Assembly: GCF_036226505.1 (NCBI RefSeq)
Contig: NZ_CP108484.1
Span: forward strand, 4,712,001 to 4,776,000
Origin: Kitasatospora sp. NBC_01246
GTDB taxonomy: Bacteria; Actinomycetota; Actinomycetes; Streptomycetales; Streptomycetaceae
Reading direction: 5' to 3'
Length of the DNA: 64,000 nt
Position 1 is the stretch's first letter; each line of letters starts with the position of its first letter. Both the position numbers and the translations under genes were made by a program. This document shows positions 34,591-43,715 of the stretch, one piece after another. The notes under the pieces are model-generated. The model saw only the letters and a list, made by a program, of their open reading frames with translations. It was not told the DNA's origin and ran no database searches.

Positions 34591-34985
34591 TCGGGTTTCC
34601 GGCAGCGGGCCGCCGGGCGGGCGGGGCGGCTCGCCGCCCGGTGCGCGGGTGAGTGTGCGTCAGGGGTTCGCGGTCCAGCCCGGACGGGTGGTGGGGGTCG
34701 GGCGTTCGGCCGAAGTGCCGTGGGGGCCGGGGGAGATGGGGGTGGGGTCCTGGTCGGGGGACGGGGGTGGGCGAGGCGGCTGGAATAATACGACCGGCTT
34801 GTATGCTCCGACAGGGGCTTGTGGTGCCTGCGGGGGCTCCGGGGGACGGGGTGGGAAGGGTCGCGGGGGCGTTCGTCGGTCATTACGACCTTCGTATGTG
34901 CAACCTGGGGGCGGCCCGGACCGTCCTTCTTGTATGCGGAGTGCCCGGTCGTGGGGCGTCGCGTCGGCCGGTGAAAGGTACACGG
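34591..34985. other. Gene-free interval upstream of the LCP gene
   Basis: About 395 bp. Two less GC-rich patches stand out: GGAATAATACGACC to CTTGTATGC (about 34780-34806) and 34880-34900. The latter contains the small dyad TACGA-CCT-TCGTA. Both are plausible promoter or operator sites for the LCP gene. No gene seen. Confidence 0.4.
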
Positions 34986-36752
34986 ATGTCAGGTCAGTGG
35001 GGCGAGGGCCCGGCTCGTGGTGACGACGCGCCCGGCGCGCTCACGGCCGAGGGCGGCGACGGCGGGGTGCCGCAGCCGCGGGCCGGGGGCCGGGCGCAGG
35101 CGCGGCGCGCGGCGCAGGGCAAGGGGGGTCGGGTGGCCGGCGCGGCCGGCGCCGATGGGGCCGCGGCCGGCGGTGGCCGGGCGGCGGCCCGCAACAGCCG
35201 CAAGCCCAAGAAGAACGTGAAGAAGATCGTCGCCTGGTCGGCGGCCGGTGTGCTGGTGCTGATGGCCGGCGCGGGCGGCGCGATCTACCTCAAGCTCAAC
35301 GCCAACATCAAGACCTTCGACGCGGACGCGATAGCCGGCGACCGGCCGCCGGAGGCGCAGGCCGACGCGGACGGCAACAAGCCGGTCAACGTCCTGCTGA
35401 TCGGCTCGGACAGCCGCGGCAAGAACAACGCCGACCTGGGCGGCGGCGAGGACGGCGGCGCCCGCTCGGACACCACGATCCTGCTGCACGTCTACGCGGA
35501 CCACAAGCACGCCGTCGGGATCTCCATCCCCCGCAACGCCATGGTGGCGATCCCGTCCTGCAAGCTCCCGGACGGCAAGTGGACCAAGGCCGCCACCAGC
35601 GACCTGTTCAACGCGGCGTTCTCGAAGGGCGAGAGCGACGACGGCAACCCCGCCTGCACCCAGAACACGGTGGAGAAGCTCACCGGCATCCGGGTGGACC
35701 ACACCATCGTGGTGGACTTCCAGGGCTTCTCCGCGATGACGAAGGCCGTCAACGGGGTCGACGTCTGCCTGCCGAAGCCGATCTACGAGAACGACATCAA
35801 CCCCAAGCTCCCCAAGAAGGGCGCCGTCGTCCTGCCGCAGGGCAAGCAGAAGGTCGAGGGCCAGCAGGCGCTGAACTTCGTCCGGCTGCGGTACGGCATC
35901 GGGGACGGCTCCGACATCGGCCGGATGAAGCGGCAACAGGCCTTCCTCGGCTCGCTCGCCTCCAGCATCAAGAGCCAGGGCCTCAACCCCACCACGCTGC
36001 TCCCGCTCGCGGACGCCGCCACCAAGTCGATGACCGTGGACCCGGGCCTCGGCTCCGCCGACAAGCTGCTCTCCTTCGGCCTCTCGCTGAAGAACATCGA
36101 CATGCACGAGCTCAAGTTCGTGACGCTGCCCTGGCGCTACCGCACCCAGGACAAGAACATCGACATCATCCAGCCGGACGCCAACAAGCTCTGGGACACC
36201 CTCAAGGCCGACCGGACCATCGACGGTCAGAACGCCACCGGCCAGCAGACCGACGCGCCGGCCGCACCGACCGACGCCGGCTCGCCGAGCGCTCCGGCGG
36301 CGCCGACCACGCCGCCCGCCGCGGCCTCCGACCCGGGCAACGCCGCGGTCAAGGTGTCCGTCTACAACGGCACCACCACCACCGGGCTGGACGGCAAGGC
36401 GAGCGAGGCGCTCAAGGCGGCCAAGTTCACCGCCACCAAGGCCGGCCCGGCGGCCAGCACCAAGTACGCGACCACGATGATCGAGTACGGCTCCGGGCAG
36501 AAGGCCAACGCCGAGAAGGTCGCCGAGCTGTTCCCGGGGGCCACCGTCGAGGCGGCCAAGTCGGCCGGCATCACCGTGATCGTCGGCAAGGACTTCGCGG
36601 CGGCGAACGGCGGTGGCGCGGCCGCCCCCGGTACCGCCGCGGCCCCCGGCACCGCGGCCGCCCCCTCGGTGCCGGCCCCGCTGCCCACCAGCGTGACCAA
36701 CGACGCCCGCTCGGCGGACGAGGACATCTGCGCCGACGTCTCCTACGGCTGA
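34986..36752 (+). CDS. LytR-CpsA-Psr (LCP) family cell-wall glycopolymer ligase
   Basis: A 588-residue membrane-anchored protein. LCP enzymes transfer teichoic acid, arabinogalactan-like or capsule chains from lipid carriers to peptidoglycan. A disordered basic N-terminus (1-80, KPKKNVKK) precedes a membrane span at about 81-103. The LCP domain follows (NVLLIGSDSRG, ARSDTTILLHV, ISIPRNAMV, NFVRLRYGIGDGSDIGRMKRQQ) with the Asp/Arg residues that bind the pyrophosphate lipid. A Pro/Ala linker (about 420-452) joins a LytR_C domain (VKVSVYNGTTTTGLDGKA). GAAAGG precedes the ATG. Confidence 0.95.
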   Translation: MSGQWGEGPARGDDAPGALTAEGGDGGVPQPRAGGRAQARRAAQGKGGRVAGAAGADGAAAGGGRAAARNSRKPKKNVKKIVAWSAAGVLVLMAGAGGAIYLKLNANIKTFDADAIAGDRPPEAQADADGNKPVNVLLIGSDSRGKNNADLGGGEDGGARSDTTILLHVYADHKHAVGISIPRNAMVAIPSCKLPDGKWTKAATSDLFNAAFSKGESDDGNPACTQNTVEKLTGIRVDHTIVVDFQGFSAMTKAVNGVDVCLPKPIYENDINPKLPKKGAVVLPQGKQKVEGQQALNFVRLRYGIGDGSDIGRMKRQQAFLGSLASSIKSQGLNPTTLLPLADAATKSMTVDPGLGSADKLLSFGLSLKNIDMHELKFVTLPWRYRTQDKNIDIIQPDANKLWDTLKADRTIDGQNATGQQTDAPAAPTDAGSPSAPAAPTTPPAAASDPGNAAVKVSVYNGTTTTGLDGKASEALKAAKFTATKAGPAASTKYATTMIEYGSGQKANAEKVAELFPGATVEAAKSAGITVIVGKDFAAANGGGAAAPGTAAAPGTAAAPSVPAPLPTSVTNDARSADEDICADVSYG

Positions 36753-36989
36753 CCCGACCGGCGGGAGAGCGCCCGCGGCGGCCCCCGTCCGCCGCCCGCG
36801 TCCGGGTGGCCCGCCGGGTCGCCGTCCGGTGGCGGGATCGCGGTGGCCCGGTGAAGGTGGGCGGTGTACCGCCCGCCGGTCGCGCCGCCGCCCGGGCCTC
36901 CGCCCGCGTCGCGGCCCGGGGCCCGGGCTCCGGGCACCCCGGCCGGTCGTGGCGGAGGACGAGGAACCCGTACTCCCGGAGGCCCAGAA

Positions 36990-37775
36990 ATGCCCGAAGT
37001 GACCGCTCCGTACGCGCCCGGCACCCCGTGCTGGATCGACCTGATGGCGAGCGACCAGCAGGCCGCCCTCGACTTCTACCGCGACCTGTTCGGCTGGCAG
37101 GGGGAGGTCGGCCCGCCCGAGTTCGGCGGCTACGCCGTATGCGCGCTGAACGGGAAGCCGGTGGCCGGGATCATGGCGCAGATGGCGCCCGAGGGCCAGC
37201 CCCTCCCGCCCGTCGGCTGGACCACCTACCTGGCCTCGGACGACGCCGACGCCGCCGCCCGGTCCGTCGCCGAGAGCGGCGGCACGATCCTGTACCCGGT
37301 GATGGACGTCGGCACCGTCGGCCGGATGCTGGTCGCGGCGGACCCGACCGGCGGGGTGTTCGGCGTCTGGCAGAAGGTCGACTTCATCGGCGCGGGCGTC
37401 GTGAACGAGCCCGGCGCGCTGGTCTGGAACGAGCTCAACACCACCGACACCGACGCGGCCGGGGCGTTCTACCAGCGGGCGCTGGGCCTGAGCCCGGCCG
37501 CCCTGGAGAGCGTGGAGGGGTACTACTCGCTGAGTGTCGGCGACCGCTCGGTGGGCGGCATGCAGCGGCTCCCGGACTACCTGCCGCCCGGCACGCCCCC
37601 GCACTGGCTGACCTACTTCTCGGTGGACGACACCGACTCCACCGTGGACGCCCTGGTCCGGGGCGGCGGTTCGGTGCTCCAGCCGCCGTTCGACATGGCG
37701 GCCGGGCGGATGGCCGTCGTCCAGGACCCGCAGGGCGCCGTCTTCGCAGTGATCGCCTCGCCCACCGCGCCGTAG
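36990..37775 (+). CDS. VOC-superfamily (glyoxalase/bleomycin-resistance fold) protein
   Basis: A 261-residue protein made of two VOC modules, each starting with a PCWIDLMASDQQAALDFYRDLFGW or ALVWNELNTTDTDAAGAFYQ type segment. Metal-ligand positions are partly replaced, so catalysis is uncertain; many two-module members are sugar- or antibiotic-binding proteins. GGAGG lies 7 nt before the ATG. It is followed by a run of 15-bp degenerate repeats and a hairpin. Confidence 0.88.
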   Translation: MPEVTAPYAPGTPCWIDLMASDQQAALDFYRDLFGWQGEVGPPEFGGYAVCALNGKPVAGIMAQMAPEGQPLPPVGWTTYLASDDADAAARSVAESGGTILYPVMDVGTVGRMLVAADPTGGVFGVWQKVDFIGAGVVNEPGALVWNELNTTDTDAAGAFYQRALGLSPAALESVEGYYSLSVGDRSVGGMQRLPDYLPPGTPPHWLTYFSVDDTDSTVDALVRGGGSVLQPPFDMAAGRMAVVQDPQGAVFAVIASPTAP

Positions 37776-37849
37776 CCACCGCGCCCTAGCCAGTCACGTC
37801 GTAGCCCGTCACGGCGTAGCTCGTCACGGCGTAACCCACCGCGCCGTAA
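37773..37849. repeat. Degenerate 15-bp repeats carrying stop codons
   Basis: Six units begin at TAG/TAA triplets at 37773, 37787, 37802, 37817, 37832 and 37847, spaced 14, 15, 15, 15 and 15 bp. The consensus is roughly TAGCCCGTCACGGCG. The first unit is the stop codon of the VOC gene. Confidence 0.75.
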
Positions 37850-37883
37850 TCACGCCGTCGCGCCCCGTAGTCGCGGCGCCCCC

Positions 37884-37930
37884 GGAAGCCTCCCGTTCCC
37901 GCGACGCGCCGCCGGGAATGGGAGGCTTCC
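37884..37930. terminator. Long inverted repeat between the VOC and HAD genes
   Basis: 18-bp arms (37884-37901 and 37913-37930, one mismatch) with an 11-nt loop lie after the VOC gene and 27 bp before the HAD start. It is probably the VOC terminator, but the closeness to the next start means it could also influence expression of the phosphorylase operon. Confidence 0.65.
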
Positions 37931-37956
37931 CCGGTTTCGCGGGTAAGACTGCACCC

Positions 37957-38706
37957 ATGCTGGGGCTTCCGGACGACATCCGCGCTTTCCTCTTCGACCT
38001 CGACGGGGTGCTCACTCAGACCGCCAAGGTGCACGCGGCGGCCTGGAAGGACACCTTCGACGCCTTCCTGCGCGCCGAAGCGGCCCGCACCGGTGGGCAG
38101 TTCGTCCCCTTCGACGCCGTGACCGACTACGACACCCACGTCGACGGCCGCCCGAGACTCGACGGCACCCGGGCCTTCCTGCACAGCCGGGGCATCGACC
38201 TCCCCGAGGGCACCGACGCCGACCCGCCCGGGGCCCGCACCGTGCACGGCGTCAGCCTGGCCAAGAACGAGACCGTGCTGCGGATGATCCGCGAGCAGGG
38301 CGTCCAGCCGTACGACGGTTCGGTCGCCTACGTGCGGCGGCTGCGCGGGCTCGGGCTGCCCGCCGCGGTGGTCTCCTCCAGCGCCAACTGCCGGGACGTG
38401 CTGCGCGCCGCCGGCATCGAGGAGCTGTTCGAGGTGGTCGTGGACGGCGTGGTGGCGAAGCGGGACGGCCTGCCGGGCAAGCCCGCGCCGGACACCTACC
38501 TGGCCGCCGCCCGGGCCCTGGGCGTCGAGCCCGCGCACGCCGCGGTCTTCGAGGACGCGCTCGCCGGGGTCGCCTCCGGCCGGGCCGGCGGCTTCGGCAC
38601 GGTGGTGGGCGTGGACCGCACCGGCCAGGCCGACGAACTGCGCCGCCACGGCGCCACCGTGGTCGTCGCCGACCTCGCCGAGCTGCTCGAAGGAGGTGCG
38701 GCATGA
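37957..38706 (+). CDS. Beta-phosphoglucomutase-type HAD hydrolase
   Basis: A 249-residue HAD-superfamily protein of the beta-phosphoglucomutase group. The nucleophile motif FLFDLDGVLT has Asp14 and Asp16. Motif II is VVSSSANC and motif III includes GKPAPDTYLAAARALGV, with the acidic pair in FEDALAGV. With the GH65 phosphorylase it overlaps by 4 nt, it would turn beta-glucose 1-phosphate into glucose 6-phosphate. The cap region is slightly longer than in minimal enzymes. It is cytosolic. Confidence 0.92.
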   Translation: MLGLPDDIRAFLFDLDGVLTQTAKVHAAAWKDTFDAFLRAEAARTGGQFVPFDAVTDYDTHVDGRPRLDGTRAFLHSRGIDLPEGTDADPPGARTVHGVSLAKNETVLRMIREQGVQPYDGSVAYVRRLRGLGLPAAVVSSSANCRDVLRAAGIEELFEVVVDGVVAKRDGLPGKPAPDTYLAAARALGVEPAHAAVFEDALAGVASGRAGGFGTVVGVDRTGQADELRRHGATVVVADLAELLEGGAA

Positions 38707-41111
38707 CCGGGCTGGACAACTTCGCCGTCGATCCCTGGCAGATCACCGAACAGGGCCTCGACCTGGGTGCGATGGCCCGCGCCGAGTCCGTCTTCGCGCT
38801 CTCCAACGGCCACATCGGCCTGCGCGCCAACCTGGACGAGGGCGAGCCGCACGGCCTGCCCGGCACCTATCTGAACGGCGTCTTCGAGCTGCGGCCGCTG
38901 CCGTACGGCGAGGGCGGCTACGGCTACCCGGAGTCCAGCCAGAGCGTCATCAACGTGACCAACGGCAAGATCATCCGGCTGCTGGTGGACGACGAGCCCT
39001 TCGACCTGCGCTACGGCGAACTGCTCAGCCACCGGCGCTGGTTGGACTTCCGGACCGGGCTGCTGCGGCGCGAGGCGGAGTGGACCTCCCCGGCCGGTCG
39101 GACCATCAAGGTGCACTCGACCCGGCTGGTCTCCCTCACCCAGCGGGCGATCGCCGCCGTGGAGTACACCGTGGAGGCGGTGGACGGTCCGGTCCGGATC
39201 GTCCTGCAGTCGGAGCTGGTCGCCAACGAGCAGCTGCCCGGCGGCGCCGAGAGCGACCCGCGGGCCTCCGCCGTGCTGGAGGCGCCGCTGCTCGCCGAGG
39301 CGCACCACGCGGGCGGCACCAAGGCCGTCCTGGTGCACCGGACCCGCTACAGCGGCATCCGGGTCGCGGCCGGGATGGACCACATCATCGACGGCCCGGA
39401 CCGGCTGGACACCGTCGCCGAGGCCGAGGCGGACAACTGCCGGATCAGTGTCACCACCCTGCTCGAACCGGGCGAGAAGCTGCGGCTGGTGAAGTTCATG
39501 TCCTACGGCTGGTCCGCGACCCGCTCGCTGCCCGCCGTGCGGGACCAGGTGGAGGCCGCGCTGACCGCGGCCCGGTACACCGGCTGGGACGGCCTGGTGA
39601 CCGAGCAGGCCGGGTTCCTGGAGGAGTTCTGGGAGACCAGCGACATCGAGGTCGAGGGCGACGTCGAGCTCCAGCAGGCCGTCCGGTTCGCCGTCTTCCA
39701 CGTCCTCCAGGCCGGTGCCCGCAGCGAGGAACGGGCCATCCCCGCCAAGGGGCTGACCGGCCCGGGCTACGACGGGCACAGCTTCTGGGACACCGAGACC
39801 TTCGTCCTGCCGGTGCTCACCTACTGCCTGCCGAGCGCCGTCAACCAGGCGCTGCGCTGGCGGCACACCACGCTGCCGCTGGCCCGCGAGCGCGCGGTCC
39901 AACTCGGCCTCGCCGGAGCGGTGTTCCCCTGGCGGACGATCCGCGGCGAGGAGTGCTCCGGCTACTGGCCGGCCGGCACGGCGGCGTTCCACATCGGCGC
40001 GGACATCGCGGCCGCCGTCTCCCGCTACGTGCGCGCCACCGGGGACGTCGAGTTCGAGCGCGAGTACGGGCTGGAGCTGCTGGTCGAGACCGCCCGGATG
40101 TGGCGCTCGCTCGGCCACCACGACGCGGCCGGCAACTTCCGCATCGAGGGCGTCACCGGCCCGGACGAGTACAGCGCCGTCGCCGACAACAACGTGTTCA
40201 CCAACCTGATGGCGCAGAGCAACCTGCGCGCCGCCGCCGAGGCCGCCGCCCGGCACCCGCACGAGGCGGCCGCGCTCGGGGTGGACACCGAGGAGACCGC
40301 CGCCTGGCGGGACGCCGCCGCCGCGATGTTCGTCCCCTACGACGAGAACCTCGGCGTCCACCCGCAGGCCGACGGCTTCACCGACCACCAGGTCTGGGAC
40401 TTCGAGCACACCCCGGCGCAGAACTACCCGTTGCTGCTGCACTATCCGTACTTCGACCTGTACCGCAAGCAGGTGGTCAAGCAGGCCGACCTGGTGCTCG
40501 CCATGCAGGTGCGCGGGGATGCGTTCACCGACGAGCAGAAGGCCCGCAACTTCGCCTACTACGAGCGGCTGACCGTCCGCGACTCCTCACTGTCCGCCTG
40601 CACCCAGGCGGTGATCGCGGCCGAGGTCGGACAGTTGGACCTCGCGTTCGACTACACCGCCGAAGCCGCCCTGATGGACCTGCACGACCTCGGAGGCAAC
40701 ACCGGCGACGGTCTGCACATGGCCTCGCTGGCCGGGGCCTGCATCGCCCTGGTGGCCGGGTTCGGCGGGTTGCGGGACCACGGCGAGGCACTCTCCTTCC
40801 GGCCCCGGCTGCCACCCGGGCTGATGCGGCTGAGCTTCTCGCTGATGGTGCGCGGCCAGCTGCTCGGGGTGCGGATCACCCACGCGGGCACGACGTACAC
40901 GCTGCGCCGCGGCGAGGTGATCCACCTGCGCCACGACGGCGAGGGGGTGCAGGTGAAGGTCGGGTCGCCGGTCACCCTGCCGACCACCGTGCCGCCCGCC
41001 CAGGAGCGGTGCAGCCAGCCGCCGGGCCGCGAGCCGGCCCGGCGCCAGCCGCAGGCCGGGGTGATCGGCGGCACCCTGGGCCCCGGGCCGGAGCACCTCG
41101 CGGCCGAGTGA
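38703..41111 (+). CDS. GH65 family disaccharide phosphorylase
   Basis: An 802-residue member of glycoside hydrolase family 65 (maltose, trehalose, kojibiose and nigerose phosphorylases). It has the N-terminal beta-sandwich, an (alpha/alpha)6 barrel with GHSFWDTETFVLP and the catalytic general acid Glu489 in GVTGPDEYSAV, and a small C-terminal beta domain. The pocket KQADLVLAM contacts phosphate in relatives. The ATG overlaps the HAD stop (ATGA) behind GGAGG. Together they form a disaccharide-to-glucose-6-phosphate route. The exact linkage cannot be read from sequence; the 60-residue Pro/Arg tail is unusual. Confidence 0.92.
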   Translation: MTGLDNFAVDPWQITEQGLDLGAMARAESVFALSNGHIGLRANLDEGEPHGLPGTYLNGVFELRPLPYGEGGYGYPESSQSVINVTNGKIIRLLVDDEPFDLRYGELLSHRRWLDFRTGLLRREAEWTSPAGRTIKVHSTRLVSLTQRAIAAVEYTVEAVDGPVRIVLQSELVANEQLPGGAESDPRASAVLEAPLLAEAHHAGGTKAVLVHRTRYSGIRVAAGMDHIIDGPDRLDTVAEAEADNCRISVTTLLEPGEKLRLVKFMSYGWSATRSLPAVRDQVEAALTAARYTGWDGLVTEQAGFLEEFWETSDIEVEGDVELQQAVRFAVFHVLQAGARSEERAIPAKGLTGPGYDGHSFWDTETFVLPVLTYCLPSAVNQALRWRHTTLPLARERAVQLGLAGAVFPWRTIRGEECSGYWPAGTAAFHIGADIAAAVSRYVRATGDVEFEREYGLELLVETARMWRSLGHHDAAGNFRIEGVTGPDEYSAVADNNVFTNLMAQSNLRAAAEAAARHPHEAAALGVDTEETAAWRDAAAAMFVPYDENLGVHPQADGFTDHQVWDFEHTPAQNYPLLLHYPYFDLYRKQVVKQADLVLAMQVRGDAFTDEQKARNFAYYERLTVRDSSLSACTQAVIAAEVGQLDLAFDYTAEAALMDLHDLGGNTGDGLHMASLAGACIALVAGFGGLRDHGEALSFRPRLPPGLMRLSFSLMVRGQLLGVRITHAGTTYTLRRGEVIHLRHDGEGVQVKVGSPVTLPTTVPPAQERCSQPPGREPARRQPQAGVIGGTLGPGPEHLAAE

Positions 41112-41221
41112 CGCCCGGCCCCGCCCGTCACCCCTTCGGCCCGGCCGGGGTGCGGCGCGGGGCGCTCCGCCGGAGGGTGCAGGTGTCCCGTGGCAACCGG
41201 CGGCCGGTGAAGGAGCGCCCC

Positions 41222-42955
41222 GTGGTGAGTGTGGCCGAGCAGATGGTCGAGGTGCTCCGGCAGGCCGGGGTGGAGCGGGTCTACGGCGTGGTGGGGGACA
41301 GCCTCAACCCGGTGGTGGACGCCATCCGCCGGGCCGAGGGGATCAGCTGGGTGCACGTCCGCAACGAGGAGGCCGGCGCCTTCGCGGCGGCCGCCGAGGC
41401 CGAGCTGAGCGGGCGGCTGGCCGTCTGCGCGGGCTCCTGCGGGCCCGGCAACACCCACCTGATCCAGGGCCTGTACGACGCCCAGCGCAGCGGCCTGCCG
41501 GTGCTGGCGCTGGCCTCGCACATCCCGTCCGGGCAGATCGGCACCGGCTTCTTCCAGGAGACCCACCCCGAGCGGGTGTTCACCGACTGCAGCAGCTGGT
41601 GCGAGACGGTGTCCACGCCCGCGCAGCTGCCCCGGCTGCTGCGGATCGCGATCCAGCACGCGCTGGGCGCGCACGGCGTCTCCGTCCTGGCCTTCCCCGG
41701 CGACATCGCCGCGCTGCCGGCCGCCGGGCCGACCGGCAGCAGCCACTTCCTCACCGAGCAGGCGGTCGCGGCGCCGCCCTGGGACCAGGTCCGGGCGCTC
41801 GCCCGCGCCCTCAACGGGGCCCGGAAGGTCACCCTGTTCTGCGGCGCGGGCGTCCGCGGGGCGCACGCCGAGGTGATGGCGGTCGCGCAGGCCCTGAACG
41901 CGCCGGTCGGGCACTCCCTGCGCGGCAAGGAATGGATCCAGTTCGACAATCCGTTCGACGTCGGCATGAGCGGCCTGCTCGGCTACGGCGCCTGCCACGA
42001 AGCGCTGCACTCCGCCGACCTGGTCGTGCTGCTCGGCACCGACTTCCCCTACGACTCCTTCCTCCCGCAGGCCCGCACCGTCCAGGTGGACCACGACGCC
42101 ACCCGGCTCGGCCGCCGCACCCCGCTGGAGCTGGCCGTCCACGGCGACGTCTCGGCCACCCTGCGCGCGGTCCTGCCGCTGCTGGAGCCCAGGGACGACC
42201 GCGCCTTCCTGGACGAGCTGCTGGACAAGCACTGCCGCTCGCTGGAGGACGTCGTCGGCGCCTACACCCGGGACATCGAGAAGCACCTGCCGATCCACCC
42301 CGAGTACGTCGCCTCGGTGCTGGACGAAGTCGCCGCCGACGACGCGGTGTTCACCGTGGACACCGGGATGAACAACGTCTGGGCCGCCCGCTACCTCCAG
42401 CCCAACGGCCGCCGCCGGGTGATCGGCTCCTTCCTGCACGGCTCGATGGCCAACGCGCTGCCGCACGCGATCGGCGCCCAGCTGGCCTGCCCCGGCCGGC
42501 AGGTCGTCTCGATGTCCGGGGACGGCGGGCTCTCGATGCTGCTCGGCGAACTGCTCACGGTGGTGCGCCACCGGCTGCCGGTGAAGACGGTGGTCTTCAA
42601 CAACGGCGCGCTCGGCATGATCAAGCTGGAGATGCTGGTCTCCGGCTACCCCGAGGCGGAGATCGACAACGGGGACGTGGACTACGCGGGGATCGCCCGG
42701 GCGATGGGCATCCCGGCCAAGCGCGTGACCGACCCGGCGCGGGTGCGGGAGGTGCTCACGGAGGCGCTGGAGCGGCCCGGTCCGGCGCTGGTGGACGTGG
42801 TCACCGACCCCAACGCGCTCTCCATCCCGCCGCGCATCACGGCCGCCCAGCTGAAGGGCTTCGCGCTGGCCGCCGGGCGGACGGTGCTCTCCGGCGGGGT
42901 CGGCCGCATGATCGACCTGGCCCGGAGCAACCTGCGGAACATCCCCCGCCCGTAG
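41222..42955 (+). CDS. poxB: Pyruvate oxidase/pyruvate dehydrogenase (quinone), PoxB-like
   Basis: A 577-residue thiamine-diphosphate and FAD enzyme that decarboxylates pyruvate to acetate with quinone as acceptor. The PYR domain (VYGVVGDSLNPVVDAIRR, VRNEEAGAFAA with the catalytic Glu) is followed by the FAD domain and the PP domain with the ThDP motif GDGGLSMLLGELLTVVRHRLPVKTVVFNN. The C-terminal region is the membrane/lipid-activated segment in E. coli PoxB. GTG 41222 is chosen because AAGGAG lies 6 nt upstream; GTG 41225 is equally possible, and GTG 41207 lacks a site. Confidence 0.92.
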   Translation: MVSVAEQMVEVLRQAGVERVYGVVGDSLNPVVDAIRRAEGISWVHVRNEEAGAFAAAAEAELSGRLAVCAGSCGPGNTHLIQGLYDAQRSGLPVLALASHIPSGQIGTGFFQETHPERVFTDCSSWCETVSTPAQLPRLLRIAIQHALGAHGVSVLAFPGDIAALPAAGPTGSSHFLTEQAVAAPPWDQVRALARALNGARKVTLFCGAGVRGAHAEVMAVAQALNAPVGHSLRGKEWIQFDNPFDVGMSGLLGYGACHEALHSADLVVLLGTDFPYDSFLPQARTVQVDHDATRLGRRTPLELAVHGDVSATLRAVLPLLEPRDDRAFLDELLDKHCRSLEDVVGAYTRDIEKHLPIHPEYVASVLDEVAADDAVFTVDTGMNNVWAARYLQPNGRRRVIGSFLHGSMANALPHAIGAQLACPGRQVVSMSGDGGLSMLLGELLTVVRHRLPVKTVVFNNGALGMIKLEMLVSGYPEAEIDNGDVDYAGIARAMGIPAKRVTDPARVREVLTEALERPGPALVDVVTDPNALSIPPRITAAQLKGFALAAGRTVLSGGVGRMIDLARSNLRNIPRP

Positions 42956-42992
42956 GGCCGCTCCAGCCCCGTCGAGGGGGACCCGCGGGGGT

Positions 42993-43007
42993 TTGCCTCT
43001 GAGGCAA
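42993..43007. promoter_or_regulatory. Perfect palindrome upstream of the XRE-cupin gene
   Basis: TTGCCTC-T-GAGGCAA, two perfect 7-bp arms, ends 40 nt before the XRE-cupin ATG. A half-site TTGCC recurs at 43013. The position fits autoregulation by the encoded HTH protein (inference). Confidence 0.6.
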
Positions 43008-43047
43008 GTTTCTTGCCCGCACGGCAGGCGGGGTGTCCACTGGTCAC

Positions 43048-43683
43048 ATGACCACCAGCCCAGCCGGCCCCTCCACCCCCGGCGACCGGACCGACGACCT
43101 GGAGGTCGCCGGCCTCGCCGCGAGGCTGCGCGAGCACCGGCTCGGCAGCCGCCTCACCCTGGAGGTCGCCGCCTCCCGGGTCGGACTCTCCCCAGCTTAT
43201 CTGTCCCGGCTGGAGACCGGCCGGCGCCAGCCCTCACTGCCCGTCCTGCTCGGACTCGCCCGCGCCTACGGCACCTCCGTCTCCGGCCTCCTCGGCGAGT
43301 CCCCGGCCGAGGCGGACCCGGTGGTGCGCGGCGGCGCGATCGACCCCGGTCGCGCGGGCGGCTGGGGCTACCGCCGGGCCGGCGCGCCCGGGCGGGCGAT
43401 GCAGGCGCTGCGGGTGCACGTCCCCCCGGGCGTGCAGGACGCGGTGGTCCGGGTCCACCCCGGTGAGGAGTGGCTGTACGTCCTGCAGGGCCGGCTGCGG
43501 CTGACCCTCGGCGACCGCACCCACCTGCTCGACGAGGGCGACTCCGCGCACTTCGACTCGCTCACCCCGCACTGCATCGCCGCCGACTCGGCGGACGGGG
43601 TGGAGCTGCTCTTCGTGCACACCCTGCTGCAGAGCCCCGGCGGCGAACTCTGCCTCGGCGGCGGCCCCGCAGCCCCGCACTGA
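43048..43683 (+). CDS. XRE-family regulator with C-terminal cupin
   Basis: A 211-residue regulator. The N-terminal XRE HTH (about 24-80) includes LTLEVAASRVGLSPAYLSRLETGRRQPSLPVLLGLARAYG. The C-terminal cupin barrel (about 118-200) has VHPGEEWLYVLQGRLRLTLGDR and DSLTPHCIAA. Regulators of this type sense small acids, polyamines or metals. It is followed after 32 bp by a DUF6126 gene, a recurrent pairing in streptomycetes. A palindrome upstream may be its own operator. Confidence 0.92.
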   Translation: MTTSPAGPSTPGDRTDDLEVAGLAARLREHRLGSRLTLEVAASRVGLSPAYLSRLETGRRQPSLPVLLGLARAYGTSVSGLLGESPAEADPVVRGGAIDPGRAGGWGYRRAGAPGRAMQALRVHVPPGVQDAVVRVHPGEEWLYVLQGRLRLTLGDRTHLLDEGDSAHFDSLTPHCIAADSADGVELLFVHTLLQSPGGELCLGGGPAAPH

Positions 43684-43715
43684 CCCACCGTCGGACCTCC
43701 TGGAGGAGATCTCCC

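Noticed and set aside
34477-34985. Integrated element at tRNA-Lys
   Set aside because: No integrase, no repeat of the tRNA 3' end and no change in base composition downstream.
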